This document shows, piece after piece, positions 26,417 to 35,685 of a stretch of DNA of 64,000 nt. Each line of letters starts with the position of its first letter. Position 1 is the stretch's first letter. The notes beneath the pieces are model-generated. The model was not told the DNA's origin. It made no database searches and saw only the letters and a list, made by a program, of their open reading frames with translations. The position numbers and the translations under genes are program-made. Origin of the DNA: Mycobacterium sp. Root135 (GTDB lineage: Bacteria > Actinomycetota > Actinomycetes > Mycobacteriales > Mycobacteriaceae); the NCBI RefSeq assembly GCF_001426545.1, contig NZ_LMEZ01000005.1, positions 1,137-65,136 on the forward strand. Direction: 5' to 3'.

Positions 26417-27277
26417 TCATCCCTCGGCGGGAAACTCGACGGGGTACGGCTCGGCGAAGTCGGCGGATCGGCCGACGGCGGCCCACTTCCGGTCGGTCTC
26501 GAGCAGCTGCTCGTCCTGCCGGATCGAGCCCTCGACGGCGTTCACGCCGAGCGGCAGGTGGTACGGCAGGTCCTCGCGGCGCGACAGCCGAACCAAGATC
26601 TGGGCCGCGCGCGCCGGATCGCCCGCGGACACGGCGTCGCTTTCGCGGACGGCGTTCATCATTCCGACGGTGTCGGCGTAGCGCTCGGGAACGTCGGCTA
26701 TCGCCATCGACGACCCAGCCCAGTCGGTGGCGAAACCGCTGGGTTCGACGACGAGGACCCCGATGCCGAACGGCGCCGTCTCGGCCCGAAGCACTCGGGA
26801 GAAGCCGTCGAGCGCGAACTTCGCGGCCTGGTAGGACGCGATTCCGGCGGACCCGCCGACCCGACCGCCCATCGACGAGAACTGCACGATCAGTCCTCCA
26901 CCTTGCTCGCGGAGGACGGGGATCGCGGCCTTCGACACGTGGTAGACGCCCCAAAAATTGGTTTCGAACTGGGCACGGAAGTCCTCCTCGTCGCCCGTCT
27001 CGATGGGCGCGACGTTGGCGTATCCGGCGTTGTTGACCACGACGTCGATGCGCCCGAACCGATCCTGGGCCGCCGCCAGCGCCGAGGCGGCTTGCCCCGG
27101 GTCAGTGACGTCGAGCGTCAACGGCAGGACGCGCTGCCCGAAGGTCTCGACGAGATCCGAGAGTTGCTCGGGCCGGCGGGCGGTTGCCACGACGTAGTCC
27201 CCGGCCTCCAGTGCGGCTCGGGCCAGTTCGCGGCCGAATCCTCGCGACGATCCCGTGATTAACCAGACCTTGCTCAT
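26417..27277 (-). CDS. Short-chain dehydrogenase/reductase
   Basis: A 286-residue classical SDR using NAD(P)H. The cofactor loop is VWLITGSSRGFGREL (residues 4-18), with TARRPEQ after the second strand pointing to NADP; NNAGYA is at about 83; the catalytic Ser is in VQFSSMGGRV (about 133) and the Tyr-Lys pair in YQAAKFAL (about 148-152). Substrate unknown. It is divergent from a TetR gene with a strong palindromic operator between the two, so it is very likely the repressor's target. ATG 27277 has AAAGGAAG upstream. Confidence 0.88.
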   Translation of the reverse strand: MSKVWLITGSSRGFGRELARAALEAGDYVVATARRPEQLSDLVETFGQRVLPLTLDVTDPGQAASALAAAQDRFGRIDVVVNNAGYANVAPIETGDEEDFRAQFETNFWGVYHVSKAAIPVLREQGGGLIVQFSSMGGRVGGSAGIASYQAAKFALDGFSRVLRAETAPFGIGVLVVEPSGFATDWAGSSMAIADVPERYADTVGMMNAVRESDAVSAGDPARAAQILVRLSRREDLPYHLPLGVNAVEGSIRQDEQLLETDRKWAAVGRSADFAEPYPVEFPAEG

Positions 27278-27300
27278 GTTCTTCCTTTCACGCCTCGGAT

Positions 27301-27331
27301 AGCTATGTGATAGTTGGACTATCAGATAGCT
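27301..27331. promoter_or_regulatory. TetR operator between SDR and tetR
   Basis: A 31-bp inverted repeat: arms AGCTATGTGATAGT (27301-27314) and ACTATCAGATAGCT (27318-27331) around TGG, with one mismatch in 14. It lies in the divergent region 24 nt upstream of the SDR start, so binding would repress both directions. Confidence 0.8.
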
Positions 27332-27387
27332 GTAACGAGCCGACGCTAGATTTGCTTCCCACCGGACGACTCAGGGGGTGGACCGCC

Positions 27388-27960
27388 GTGCGCCGAGACG
27401 CCGCCGTCAACCGCGAACGGCTGATCAGCGCTGCCGAGGCCGTGTTCGCCGAACGTGGGCCCAGCGCGACGCTCGACGACGTCGCCAAGGCGGCAGGCGT
27501 CGGACCCGCGACGCTGTACCGACGATTCGCCAACAAGGACGCCCTCGTCCACGAGGTGCTCAGCGCATTCTTCGGCCGCCTGGTCGACGTCGCCACGGCC
27601 GCCGCCGGCGGGCCGCCGGAGACCGGGCTCGAAACGTTCCTTCGGACCGTTGGCGTCGAGCTCGCCGAAAAGTCGGGTCTGTCGGCCCCGGTGTGGGGCG
27701 AGCTCGCCCCCACGCCCATCGTGGAAGACCTTCGCCGACTGTCCACCGAACTCCTGGTCGGAGCGCAGCGCGCCGGTGCGGTACGCGCGGACGTCACTCC
27801 CGACGACGTGGCCGCGGCGGTCTGGGCGTTGCGCGGCGTCATCCACTCCGAGCGCAACGACCCGACCCACCGTGGCGCCGAGCTGTGGCGACGTCATCTC
27901 GAGACGATCCTGCGGGGCTTTGGCGACACCGCCCCCGGGGGCGGCCGCTCGACCGTTTGA
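27388..27960 (+). CDS. TetR-family repressor
   Basis: A 190-residue repressor. The N-terminal helix-turn-helix is RERLISAAEAVFAERGPSATLDDVAKAAGVGPATLYRRFANKDALVHEV (residues about 10-58); the C-terminal ligand domain includes DVAAAVWALRGVIHSERNDP, resembling the SBD of many actinobacterial TetR proteins. It probably controls the divergent SDR and itself through the palindrome at 27301-27331. The longer frame from 27307 would begin inside that operator, so GTG 27388 (VRRDAAVNRERL) is preferred. A 49-residue gene follows 61 nt downstream. Confidence 0.85.
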   Translation: MRRDAAVNRERLISAAEAVFAERGPSATLDDVAKAAGVGPATLYRRFANKDALVHEVLSAFFGRLVDVATAAAGGPPETGLETFLRTVGVELAEKSGLSAPVWGELAPTPIVEDLRRLSTELLVGAQRAGAVRADVTPDDVAAAVWALRGVIHSERNDPTHRGAELWRRHLETILRGFGDTAPGGGRSTV

Positions 27961-28021
27961 CCCGCACCGCCCCGGGCATGCACACCAGGGACACCATCTC
28001 ATCGCGCAGAACGGAGTGACC

Positions 28022-28171
28022 ATGCCGCGAGGTAGCGGAATCTACGAGGACGAACCGCGCGAGCACCGCAAGACGTACTCGCAGGAATCGAGCGACGATT
28101 CGACCGCCGGCCGCGAGGACGCGGCGCCGGACGACACCTCGGCCGAGGACTCGGGGGAACCAACCGGCTGA
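28022..28171 (+). CDS. Small acidic hypothetical protein (49 aa)
   Basis: A hydrophilic peptide, MPRGSGIYEDEPREHRK followed by an Asp/Glu/Ser-rich tail (TAGREDAAPDDTSAEDSG). No signal peptide, cysteine or membrane segment; probably disordered. Supported by a GGAGTGA stretch just before the ATG and by its compact position after tetR. I do not know its function. Confidence 0.6.
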   Translation: MPRGSGIYEDEPREHRKTYSQESSDDSTAGREDAAPDDTSAEDSGEPTG

Positions 28172-28337
28172 CCAGCCCCGACCCGGGTCGAAGGATATTC
28201 ATGTATCGCGCTCCCGGCATTCCCAGGTAGGGTAAATCGCAAGCGGACGTTACCGAGACCCCGTTTCGCCGCAGATTTGGCAAATGCGCGCAGCGTTGCT
28301 GCGCTCCGGTTTACCGGCCAGCTGGGGGAGCTCGATC

Positions 28338-29558
28338 GTGAAGGCACTTCGATGGTGGTGGCGTCAGCCGGACCACTTCGACTGGCTGAGTGCCTTCCTC
28401 CGTGTGCGCCGCATGGCGACGATGACGCGAGGCGTGCTCGTCGGCGTCATGGTCTGCCTGGTGATCGTGCCGGCGGGGATGTTCCTCGGGACCGCTCCGC
28501 CAACTGGAACGTTCCACCGCGTCTTGTGCGTGCTGGCCGGTATCGGCGGCTTGGCAGGCACACTGCTCTGGTTACACCGGTTCCCGACGAAGAACCAGTC
28601 GATCATCTTCTCGATGGCCACGAGCTTCAGCATCGCCTGCGCGGTGCTGGCTCAAACCGATCCGCTGACGGCACTCCTGGGGTGCACCGCGTTCGCGACG
28701 ATCTCCGGCTATATCGCGCTCTTCCACACACCCGCGCTGATGGTGGCGAACCTGGGAATCGTCCTTGCGGTGTCCGCCGTACCGGCCCTGGCGCTCGCCG
28801 TCACCGACGGCTACGTCCGCGCGGTGAGCGCATACGGGGTGGTGCTGATCGGCAACATCGTCGTTCCCTACGGCGTTCAAATCATCGTGCACACCCTCGG
28901 CGTCGACCTGCTCAAGGCCGACCGCGATCCACTGACGGGGTTGTACAACCGCAGGGCGTTCTATCGGCGGACCGCTGCGCTGGCCACCGCCGACGACGGC
29001 CACGGTGAGCTCTTGATCGCGATGATCGACCTCGACAAGTTCAAGCGACTCAACGACACTCACGGCCACACCCACGGCGATCTTGCCTTGGCCGCGGTCG
29101 GGCGGGCGTTGCGCGACCACGCGCCCCACGGCTCGATCATCGGACGGGTCGGCGGCGAGGAGTTCCTCGTGGCCGTCGACGGCGCTGGCACCCACCCCAT
29201 CGCTGTCGGCCAAGCCCTGTGCAGAGCCGTTGAGGCACTGTCCTTTCCGATCACCGCCAGCGTCGGCACCGCCTGCGCGCCACACAGCTCGGTGTCGGCC
29301 AGCGAGGACGCATATTCGGTGATCACCACCGTCATCGCCGCGGCTGACGCCGCCATGTACGACGCAAAACGTAGCGGCGGCAACCGAACCCGACACCACG
29401 GTGTTCCCGCCAAGTCCCACGACCGGTCGCCTCGTAGCCGGACCTGGAGCCCGACCACTCGCCGCTGGGAGGCGCTATCTTCCGCCAGCAGCCCGAGGTC
29501 GGCTCCTGGCGACCACCGTCAGCGGCGGCGGGACCGAGACTGGTCCGCCTCCTGGTGA
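28338..29558 (+). CDS. Membrane diguanylate cyclase (GGDEF)
   Basis: A 406-residue inner-membrane enzyme that makes c-di-GMP. About six hydrophobic segments occupy residues 35-195, with no recognisable sensory domain beyond the membrane part; the GGDEF domain starts at DRDPLTGLYNRRAFYRR (about 200) and has the catalytic GGEEF in GRVGGEEFLVAV (about 275), with IDLDKFKRLNDTHGH for metal binding. No RxxD inhibitory site is visible upstream of GGEEF. The C-terminal 50 residues are basic and Ser/Arg-rich. GTG 28338 follows GGGGGAGC; the longer frame to 28284 is possible. Confidence 0.88.
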   Translation: MKALRWWWRQPDHFDWLSAFLRVRRMATMTRGVLVGVMVCLVIVPAGMFLGTAPPTGTFHRVLCVLAGIGGLAGTLLWLHRFPTKNQSIIFSMATSFSIACAVLAQTDPLTALLGCTAFATISGYIALFHTPALMVANLGIVLAVSAVPALALAVTDGYVRAVSAYGVVLIGNIVVPYGVQIIVHTLGVDLLKADRDPLTGLYNRRAFYRRTAALATADDGHGELLIAMIDLDKFKRLNDTHGHTHGDLALAAVGRALRDHAPHGSIIGRVGGEEFLVAVDGAGTHPIAVGQALCRAVEALSFPITASVGTACAPHSSVSASEDAYSVITTVIAAADAAMYDAKRSGGNRTRHHGVPAKSHDRSPRSRTWSPTTRRWEALSSASSPRSAPGDHRQRRRDRDWSASW

Positions 29559-29565
29559 GGGACGG

Positions 29566-29820
29566 TCACCAGCGATCCATGAGGCCGGCAACCTGCAGCA
29601 GATAGACCACCGCGACGACCAAGAAGATTGCGAAGATCACGCCGACGGCGATCAGCGCCGCGACTCCGGTCGGCGTCATCTTGCTGCGCGGCGGTGGATC
29701 CTGGTTGGCCGACTGCGTCGTCGACCCCGAGTCCGGTGGGGTCTCGCCCGGCTCGACGCCGTGGACACTGCCGACGGACGGGGTCTCGACGGGATCGGGA
29801 TCCGGTGGCACGGCCGTCAT
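29566..29820 (-). CDS. DUF6480-type single-helix membrane protein
   Basis: An 84-residue protein. The N-terminal half is Pro/Asp-rich with PPDPDPVETPSVGSVHGVEPGETPPDSGS, the pattern of DUF6480, then KMTPTGVAALIAVGV leads into one transmembrane helix (about 52-75) and a short end. Function unknown; such small membrane proteins are often stress-linked in actinobacteria. ATG 29820 overlaps the stop of a 52-residue upstream frame (ATGA), so the two are coupled. Convergent with the diguanylate cyclase gene, 7 nt apart. Confidence 0.8.
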   Translation of the reverse strand: MTAVPPDPDPVETPSVGSVHGVEPGETPPDSGSTTQSANQDPPPRSKMTPTGVAALIAVGVIFAIFLVVAVVYLLQVAGLMDRW

Positions 29821-29975
29821 CGCCACGTCACCGCCGAGCCGACGGCCCGACCGTCATTGGTGTCGGACGCCGCCATCAGCGCCAGGAGCGGAACGTGGGG
29901 TTTCGCGACGACGCGTCGTCCCCCCGTCGGGCGGACGAACTCCAAGGTCTTGTCCAACGCACTGGTGAAACTCAC
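29817..29975 (-). CDS. Hypothetical 52-aa protein coupled to DUF6480 gene
   Basis: A short frame reading VSFTSALDKTLEFVRPTGG, then RRVVAKPHVPLLALMAASDTNDGRAV. Support: an AGGAGG Shine-Dalgarno 6 nt before GTG 29975, a 4-nt ATGA overlap with the DUF6480 start, and a possible SigF-like promoter upstream. I recognise no family. It may act mainly to couple translation. Confidence 0.5.
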   Translation of the reverse strand: MSFTSALDKTLEFVRPTGGRRVVAKPHVPLLALMAASDTNDGRAVGSAVTWR

Positions 29976-30008
29976 GGCCACCCTCCTGTTCAGCTCGGTT
30001 GCAGGAAC

Positions 30009-30034
30009 ATCCCCGCGCCCGGCACGTCTCAAAC
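30009..30034 (-). promoter_or_regulatory. Possible SigF-like promoter of the DUF6480 pair
   Basis: Minus strand GTTT (30034-30031), 16 nt, GGGGAT (30014-30009). One mismatch in the -10 and spacing at 16. About 25-30 nt from the GTG at 29975. Confidence 0.35.
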
Positions 30035-30079
30035 GCGTCGGCCTGATTGCCGTTACCGCCACCTGGGTACGAATGTCGG

Positions 30080-30730
30080 ATGACGCCGATGCTCAATCAG
30101 CTGGTGACCACTGCGACGCAGATTGCCGAGGCCGCCCTGGGGATCGTCGGAATCCGAGTGGGCACCGAGGAGCCCCCTCATGACAGCGAGCGACTGACCG
30201 AGGGCCTCGAAATTCGCCGGTACCGGCCCCGCATCGCCGCCGAGACGACCGTCGAGGCGCCCGAGGAGCAGGCCCGCAGCGAGGGCTTCCGGCGGGTGGC
30301 CCGCTACATCTTCGGCGGCAACACCGGCTCCGAGAAGATCGCGATGACCGCTCCTGTCAGCCAGTCGTCGACCCGCGGCACCAAGATCGAGATGACGGCA
30401 CCGGTGTCGCGCACGGGTGACGACGAGAACGGCTGGGTGATCCGGTTCTTCATGCCGTCGACGTGGACGATGTCCACGTTGCCCGTCCCCGACGACGACA
30501 GGGTGCGCCTGGTGGATGTGCCCGCGGAGACCATTGCGGTGTTGCGCTTCACCGGCGACCGGGGCCAGGCCGCGGTCGCCGCCCGGTCGGCGGAGCTTCT
30601 CGACGCCTTGCGTGACGCGGGGATCGACGCCATTGGCGAACCGCAGGCCTGGTTCTACGACCCGCCGTGGACGGTCCCCTTCCGACGACGCAACGAAGTC
30701 GTCGTACCGATATCGGCGGATCGGGAATAA
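30080..30730 (+). CDS. SOUL/haem-binding-like protein
   Basis: A 216-residue protein of the SOUL family, whose eukaryotic members bind haem or tetrapyrroles. Typical segments: EGLEIRRYRPRIAAETTVEA (residues about 42-61), FRRVARYIFGGNTGSEKIAMTAPVSQ (about 72-97) with the repeated EKIAMTAPV/KIEMTAPV, FMPSTWTMSTLPVP (about 125) and the final AWFYDPPWTVPFRRRNEVVVPI. No signal peptide is obvious. Bacterial role unknown. The ATG at 30080 is chosen by the family start. It lies 28 nt upstream of the F420 nitroreductase gene, probably co-transcribed. Confidence 0.85.
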   Translation: MTPMLNQLVTTATQIAEAALGIVGIRVGTEEPPHDSERLTEGLEIRRYRPRIAAETTVEAPEEQARSEGFRRVARYIFGGNTGSEKIAMTAPVSQSSTRGTKIEMTAPVSRTGDDENGWVIRFFMPSTWTMSTLPVPDDDRVRLVDVPAETIAVLRFTGDRGQAAVAARSAELLDALRDAGIDAIGEPQAWFYDPPWTVPFRRRNEVVVPISADRE

Positions 30731-30758
30731 GGGCGAGACATCCGGTGTTGTGCGGCCC

Positions 30759-31193
30759 GTGACTGACAACGCCGGAACCGACGCCGAACTAAGCCCCACC
30801 GACTGGGTACGCGAACAGACCCAACGCATTCTCGAGCAGGGCACCACAGACGGCGTCGAGGTACTCGACCGCCCGATCGTGCTGTTCACCACCACCGGCG
30901 TGAAGTCCGGCAAGAAGCGTTACGTGCCGCTGATGCGCGTCGAGGCCGACGGCAAGTACGCCATGGTCGCCTCCAAGGGTGGCGACCCCAAGCACCCGTC
31001 GTGGTACTTCAACGTCAAGGCCAACCCCGCCGTCCAGGTTCAGGACGGGGAGAAGGTCGTGAACCTCACCGCCCGCGAGATCGAGGGCGCCGAGCGCGAG
31101 CAGTGGTGGAAGCTGGCCGTCGAGGCCTACCCGCCGTACGCCGAGTACCAGACGAAGACCGACCGTCAGATCCCCGTCTTCGTCCTGGAGTGA
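30759..31193 (+). CDS. Ddn-type F420-dependent nitroreductase-family protein
   Basis: A 144-residue split-beta-barrel protein of the deazaflavin (F420H2)-dependent nitroreductase family that includes Ddn, Rv1558 and Rv3178. Matches to that group: DWVREQTQRILEQGTTDG, the TTTGVKSGKKRYVPLMRVE F420-phosphate site (residues about 45-65), YAMVASKGGDPKHPSWYFNVKANP (about 70-95) and the C-terminal YPPYAEYQTKTDRQIPVFVL. Members reduce quinones or nitro compounds; substrate not predictable. GTG 30759 is chosen; GTG 30750 is an alternative three codons upstream. Confidence 0.88.
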   Translation: MTDNAGTDAELSPTDWVREQTQRILEQGTTDGVEVLDRPIVLFTTTGVKSGKKRYVPLMRVEADGKYAMVASKGGDPKHPSWYFNVKANPAVQVQDGEKVVNLTAREIEGAEREQWWKLAVEAYPPYAEYQTKTDRQIPVFVLE

Positions 31194-31210
31194 CTCCGGC
31201 GGGCGCCGAG

Positions 31211-31214
<4 letters not shown>
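31190..31214. terminator. Terminator hairpin between convergent genes
   Basis: GTGACTCCGGC (31190-31200) pairs with GCCGAGTCAC (31205-31214), with one bulged base. It overlaps the stop codons of both the nitroreductase and the ABC-F gene, serving both. Confidence 0.6.
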
Positions 31215-32875
<1,661 letters not shown>

Positions 32876-32898
32876 GGGGCAATGGTCTCACCGCCGCG

Positions 32899-32941
32899 GT
32901 GCGGCACGAGTACCCCGCCGCTGTGCGGCACGAGTACCCCG
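32899..32941 (+). repeat. Short direct repeat upstream of GH6 gene
   Basis: GTGCGGCACGAGTACCCCG occurs at 32899-32917 and again at 32923-32941, a 24-bp period, in the leader region between the divergent ABC-F and GH6 genes. It could be a paired activator site or slippage product. Confidence 0.55.
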
Positions 32942-32990
32942 ACGCGGTGATTGGCACTTACGCCCTCGGGCCGTTAGCTTTTCTGGGGTG

Positions 32991-33983
32991 ATGACCTCAG
33001 CTGCCTGCGCAGTCGCACGGTGGATTTCCCCGTTCCTGGCGGTTGCCGCCGTCGCCACCACCGTGATCGCCTCGGACCCCGTCCACGTCGTCAGCGCACC
33101 GGCGGTGCGGCTGGCCGCCGACGGAAACCCGTTGGCCACCTTGCCCTTCTACGTGAACCCGAACTCCAAGGCAATGCGTGCGGCGAACGGCGCGGGCAAC
33201 CCCGAGCTGACCGCCATCGCCAACACGCCGACGGCGTACTGGATGGACCACCTGTCCACCCCGGCGGTCGACGCGAAGTACATAGCCGACGCCCAGGCCG
33301 CGGGCACCATGCCCATCCTGGCGCTCTACGGCATCCCGCATCGTGACTGCGGCAGCTTCGCCGCGGGCGGGTTCGGTTCGGCGGGGGCGTACCGCGGCTG
33401 GATCGACAACGTGGCGGCCGACATCGGCGGCGGGCCGGCAGCCGTCATCCTCGAGCCGGACGCGCTGGCGATGGCCGACTGCCTCTCGGGTGATCAGCGC
33501 CAAGAACGCTTCGACCTGATGAGCTACGCGGTCGACACGCTGACCCGCAATCCGGGCACCGCCGTCTACGTCGACGCCGGCCACTCCCGCTGGGTGAGCG
33601 CCGACGACATGGCCGCCCGACTGAACCAGGTCGGCGTTGCCAAGGCCCGCGGCTTCAGCCTCAACACCGCCAACTTCTTCACCACCGGTGAGGAAATCGG
33701 TTACGGCGACGCCATTTCCGGGATGGTCGGCGGCAAGCCGTATGTCATCGACACCTCGCGCAACGGCAACGGCCCCGTCGAGGGCGACCCGCTGTACTGG
33801 TGCAACCCGAGCGGCCGCGCATTGGGCGCTGCCCCCACCGCCAACACTGGCAACGGAAACGTCGACGCGTTCTTGTGGGTAAAGCGCCCGGGCGAGTCCG
33901 ACGGCTCCTGTCGGGGAGCCGCCGGCGCAGGCACGTTCGTCAACCAGTTCGCCATCGATCTCGCCCGCAACGCGGGCCAGTAG
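32991..33983 (+). CDS. GH6 cellulase (endo-beta-1,4-glucanase, CelA1-like)
   Basis: A 330-residue secreted cellulase. Signal peptide at residues 1-40 (hydrophobic run, then HVVSAPAVRLAA). Catalytic domain: LPFYVNPNS (about 50), GTMPILALYGIPHRDCGSFAAGG, the acid Asp in AAVILEPDALAMADC (about 155), VYVDAGHSRWVSADDM (about 185), ANFFTTGEEIGYGD, and VDAFLWVKRPGESDGSC near the C-terminus with the family's WVKxPGExDG. Similar in layout to M. tuberculosis CelA1 (Rv0062). ATG 32991 has a GGGG stretch upstream. Points to environmental growth on plant cellulose or to biofilm cellulose turnover. Confidence 0.92.
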   Translation: MTSAACAVARWISPFLAVAAVATTVIASDPVHVVSAPAVRLAADGNPLATLPFYVNPNSKAMRAANGAGNPELTAIANTPTAYWMDHLSTPAVDAKYIADAQAAGTMPILALYGIPHRDCGSFAAGGFGSAGAYRGWIDNVAADIGGGPAAVILEPDALAMADCLSGDQRQERFDLMSYAVDTLTRNPGTAVYVDAGHSRWVSADDMAARLNQVGVAKARGFSLNTANFFTTGEEIGYGDAISGMVGGKPYVIDTSRNGNGPVEGDPLYWCNPSGRALGAAPTANTGNGNVDAFLWVKRPGESDGSCRGAAGAGTFVNQFAIDLARNAGQ

Positions 33984-33986
33984 GGG

Positions 33987-34694
33987 TCAGGGCTTCGCGG
34001 CCCGCTCGGCCTGACGCTTCTCCTTCTCCACGTCCGCCAGCTGTTCGAGGCGGTCGGCGTCGGCGCGCTTGGCCCGGGCGTCGTCCCGCTTGTCCTTGGC
34101 GTCGTCCAACGTCGCGTCGGCTGCCGCGGTCGCGCGCCTCTGGGCGGCGTTGATGCGCTGCTCGTCGTTGCGCTTGGCAGCTTCGGCCGAGCTCTTGAGG
34201 CGGGCGGCGATGTCGTCTGCCTCCTTCTTGGTGGCGCCGGCGCGCTTCTGCGCGGCCTCCGTCGCGGCACGCTTGCGCTTGTCCGCGGCGGCCTCGGCGT
34301 CCTCGACCGCCTGCTCCTTGGCGGCACGCGCGTCCTGCACCTCGTCGACGACCTCTTGCCGGGAGGACTTGAGCTCCTCGTCGGCCTGTCGCAGCTCTTC
34401 ATTGGCCGCGGCCTCGAGGCGAGCCGCCCGCGCGAGTTCGTCGCTGCGCTTGGCAAGGGAGGCTCCGCGTCGCTTGAGGCGCGCGTCGCCGAGCGCATTG
34501 CCGACGGTGGCGTCGAGAACGCCCAACGACCGCTCGTAGGCGAGTCGCGCCGGGGCTTCGGCGTCCATCCTCGACACCACGCGCTCCTCGATGAGCTGCA
34601 ACGGAACGCGGACGAACTGGTACTGGAACCGCAGGATGGTGCGGGGGATGGTCATGATGCTCATTGTCGAATCCTTGGTGTGGTCGTCGTTCAC
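33987..34694 (-). CDS. Coiled-coil protein (unknown function)
   Basis: A 235-residue protein. Residues 1-40 are MSIMTIPRTILRFQYQFVRVPLQLIEERVVSR after a short charged start; the rest, about 75-235, is almost continuous charged coiled coil (many RRxxELARAARLEAAANEEL-type heptads, AAADKRKRAATEAAQKR). Some mycobacterial genomes label such proteins IF2-family, which the sequence does not justify. It may organise or bind membranes or polymer. The GTG start overlaps the stop of the CsbD-like gene (GTGA), so the pair is translationally coupled. Confidence 0.7.
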   Translation of the reverse strand: MNDDHTKDSTMSIMTIPRTILRFQYQFVRVPLQLIEERVVSRMDAEAPARLAYERSLGVLDATVGNALGDARLKRRGASLAKRSDELARAARLEAAANEELRQADEELKSSRQEVVDEVQDARAAKEQAVEDAEAAADKRKRAATEAAQKRAGATKKEADDIAARLKSSAEAAKRNDEQRINAAQRRATAAADATLDDAKDKRDDARAKRADADRLEQLADVEKEKRQAERAAKP

Positions 34695-35266
34695 GGCAGG
34701 TCGGCGTTGTCGGTTAGTTTGTCGGCACGCGCTCTGGCCTCGTCGGCGGCAGCGCGGACGGCTTCGGCGTCGTCAACGGCGGCCCGGTGCTCGTCGACGG
34801 CCTCGGTGGCGTCGCTGGCGGCAGCGCGAACGTCGACGCGCTCCTGCGCTTCGGCGCGCTGCACTTCCTGCTGCGCCGCGACCTCGGCCTGGGCCGTCGC
34901 GCGCTGGGCTTCCTGCTGGGCGGCGCGTTCGGCGGCAGCCTTCTGCTCGGCTTGCTGGGTGACGATCGAACTCTCGACCGAGGCGGTGCGCGCGTTGACG
35001 GCGATCCGTTCCTCGGCGCCCTCCAAGCGTGCTTCGGTCGCCTGCACCCGAGCTTGTTCGGCTTCGGCGTCGGCAACGGCCTGCATGCTGTTGGCGTCCT
35101 TGCGCTCCCGCGCCTGGGTCTGCTCCAGCTGACCCTCGGCCGTCAACGAGTCGTTGCCGATCACGGCGCCGGCGATTTCCTTGGCCTTGCCCTTGACCGA
35201 ATCGATCAGACCCTTGCGGGCCTCGTCGGACATGTCGTGCTCACTCAACTGAAACTCCTCTGCCAT
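34691..35266 (-). CDS. CsbD-domain coiled-coil protein
   Basis: A 191-residue soluble protein. The N-terminal CsbD-like stress domain is GLIDSVKGKAKEIAGAVIGNDSLTAEGQLEQTQ (residues about 19-51); the remainder is Ala/Glu/Gln-rich coiled coil (AAQQEAQRATAQAEVAAQQEVQRAEAQERV). CsbD proteins are general-stress (SigB-type) products of unknown function. It is upstream of and coupled to the other coiled-coil gene, and divergent from the manganese catalase, a second stress gene. ATG 35266 has GGAGTTTC upstream. Confidence 0.8.
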   Translation of the reverse strand: MAEEFQLSEHDMSDEARKGLIDSVKGKAKEIAGAVIGNDSLTAEGQLEQTQARERKDANSMQAVADAEAEQARVQATEARLEGAEERIAVNARTASVESSIVTQQAEQKAAAERAAQQEAQRATAQAEVAAQQEVQRAEAQERVDVRAAASDATEAVDEHRAAVDDAEAVRAAADEARARADKLTDNADLP

Positions 35267-35685
35267 TGAAAGCGGTCACCAATCGGTTCAAGCGTGGGGA
35301 CGCCATGGGCCAGACGGCCCGTGGTAGGGGGATGCTCGGTTCGAGCCGAGTTGAAACGCTCCGCGGCTGTGACGCGGCCGACGCTGCCAGGGCCAATGTC
35401 GTCGCACAAGCGAATTCTGCTCGGCTGGAAGCACTTACGCGAGTCGGACTTCTCGGGGAGGAGTCCGCGTTTGCGCGGTGCCGACCGGGGTAAGGGCCTA
35501 GAGCCGCCAGCTTTCAGGAACGTGAGCACCGCCGGTGAATTTCCCCACCAAGGGCTTTCGTGCCCGCGTCTCATCGTCACGTCGACGGCGAAGCCACCTC
35601 GAACACTTCGCAGCGCCGATCTCGGCGTCATCTGCGTCTCCAACTGGCGCGCTCCGCTCCCAACGCATGACGAACGAGGAGAAAC
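35267..35685. other. Divergent intergenic region before the Mn-catalase
   Basis: A 419-nt gap between the CsbD-like gene and the manganese catalase. It contains one consensus SigF promoter (35469-35493) and then a ~185-nt untranslated stretch. No tRNA fits: a T-arm look-alike (GGTTCGAGCC near 35338) has no partner arms. No gene recognised. I could not find a matching promoter for the CsbD-like gene. Confidence 0.5.
35469..35493 (+). promoter_or_regulatory. SigF promoter of the manganese catalase
   Basis: GTTT (35469-35472), 15 nt, GGGTAA (35488-35493): an exact match to the mycobacterial SigF consensus. Predicted start near 35500 leaves a leader of about 185 nt before the ATG at 35686. Confidence 0.8.

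Noticed and set aside
27307..27387. Upstream extension of the TetR frame
   Set aside because: It begins inside the palindromic operator and has no family-like residues before the helix-turn-helix.
28230..28235. GGGTAA as a possible SigF -10 before the diguanylate cyclase
   Set aside because: No GTTT-like element is found 15 to 17 nt upstream.
35330..35350. GGTTCGAGCC resembling a tRNA T-arm
   Set aside because: No acceptor, D or anticodon arms can be built around it; it is a small palindrome.
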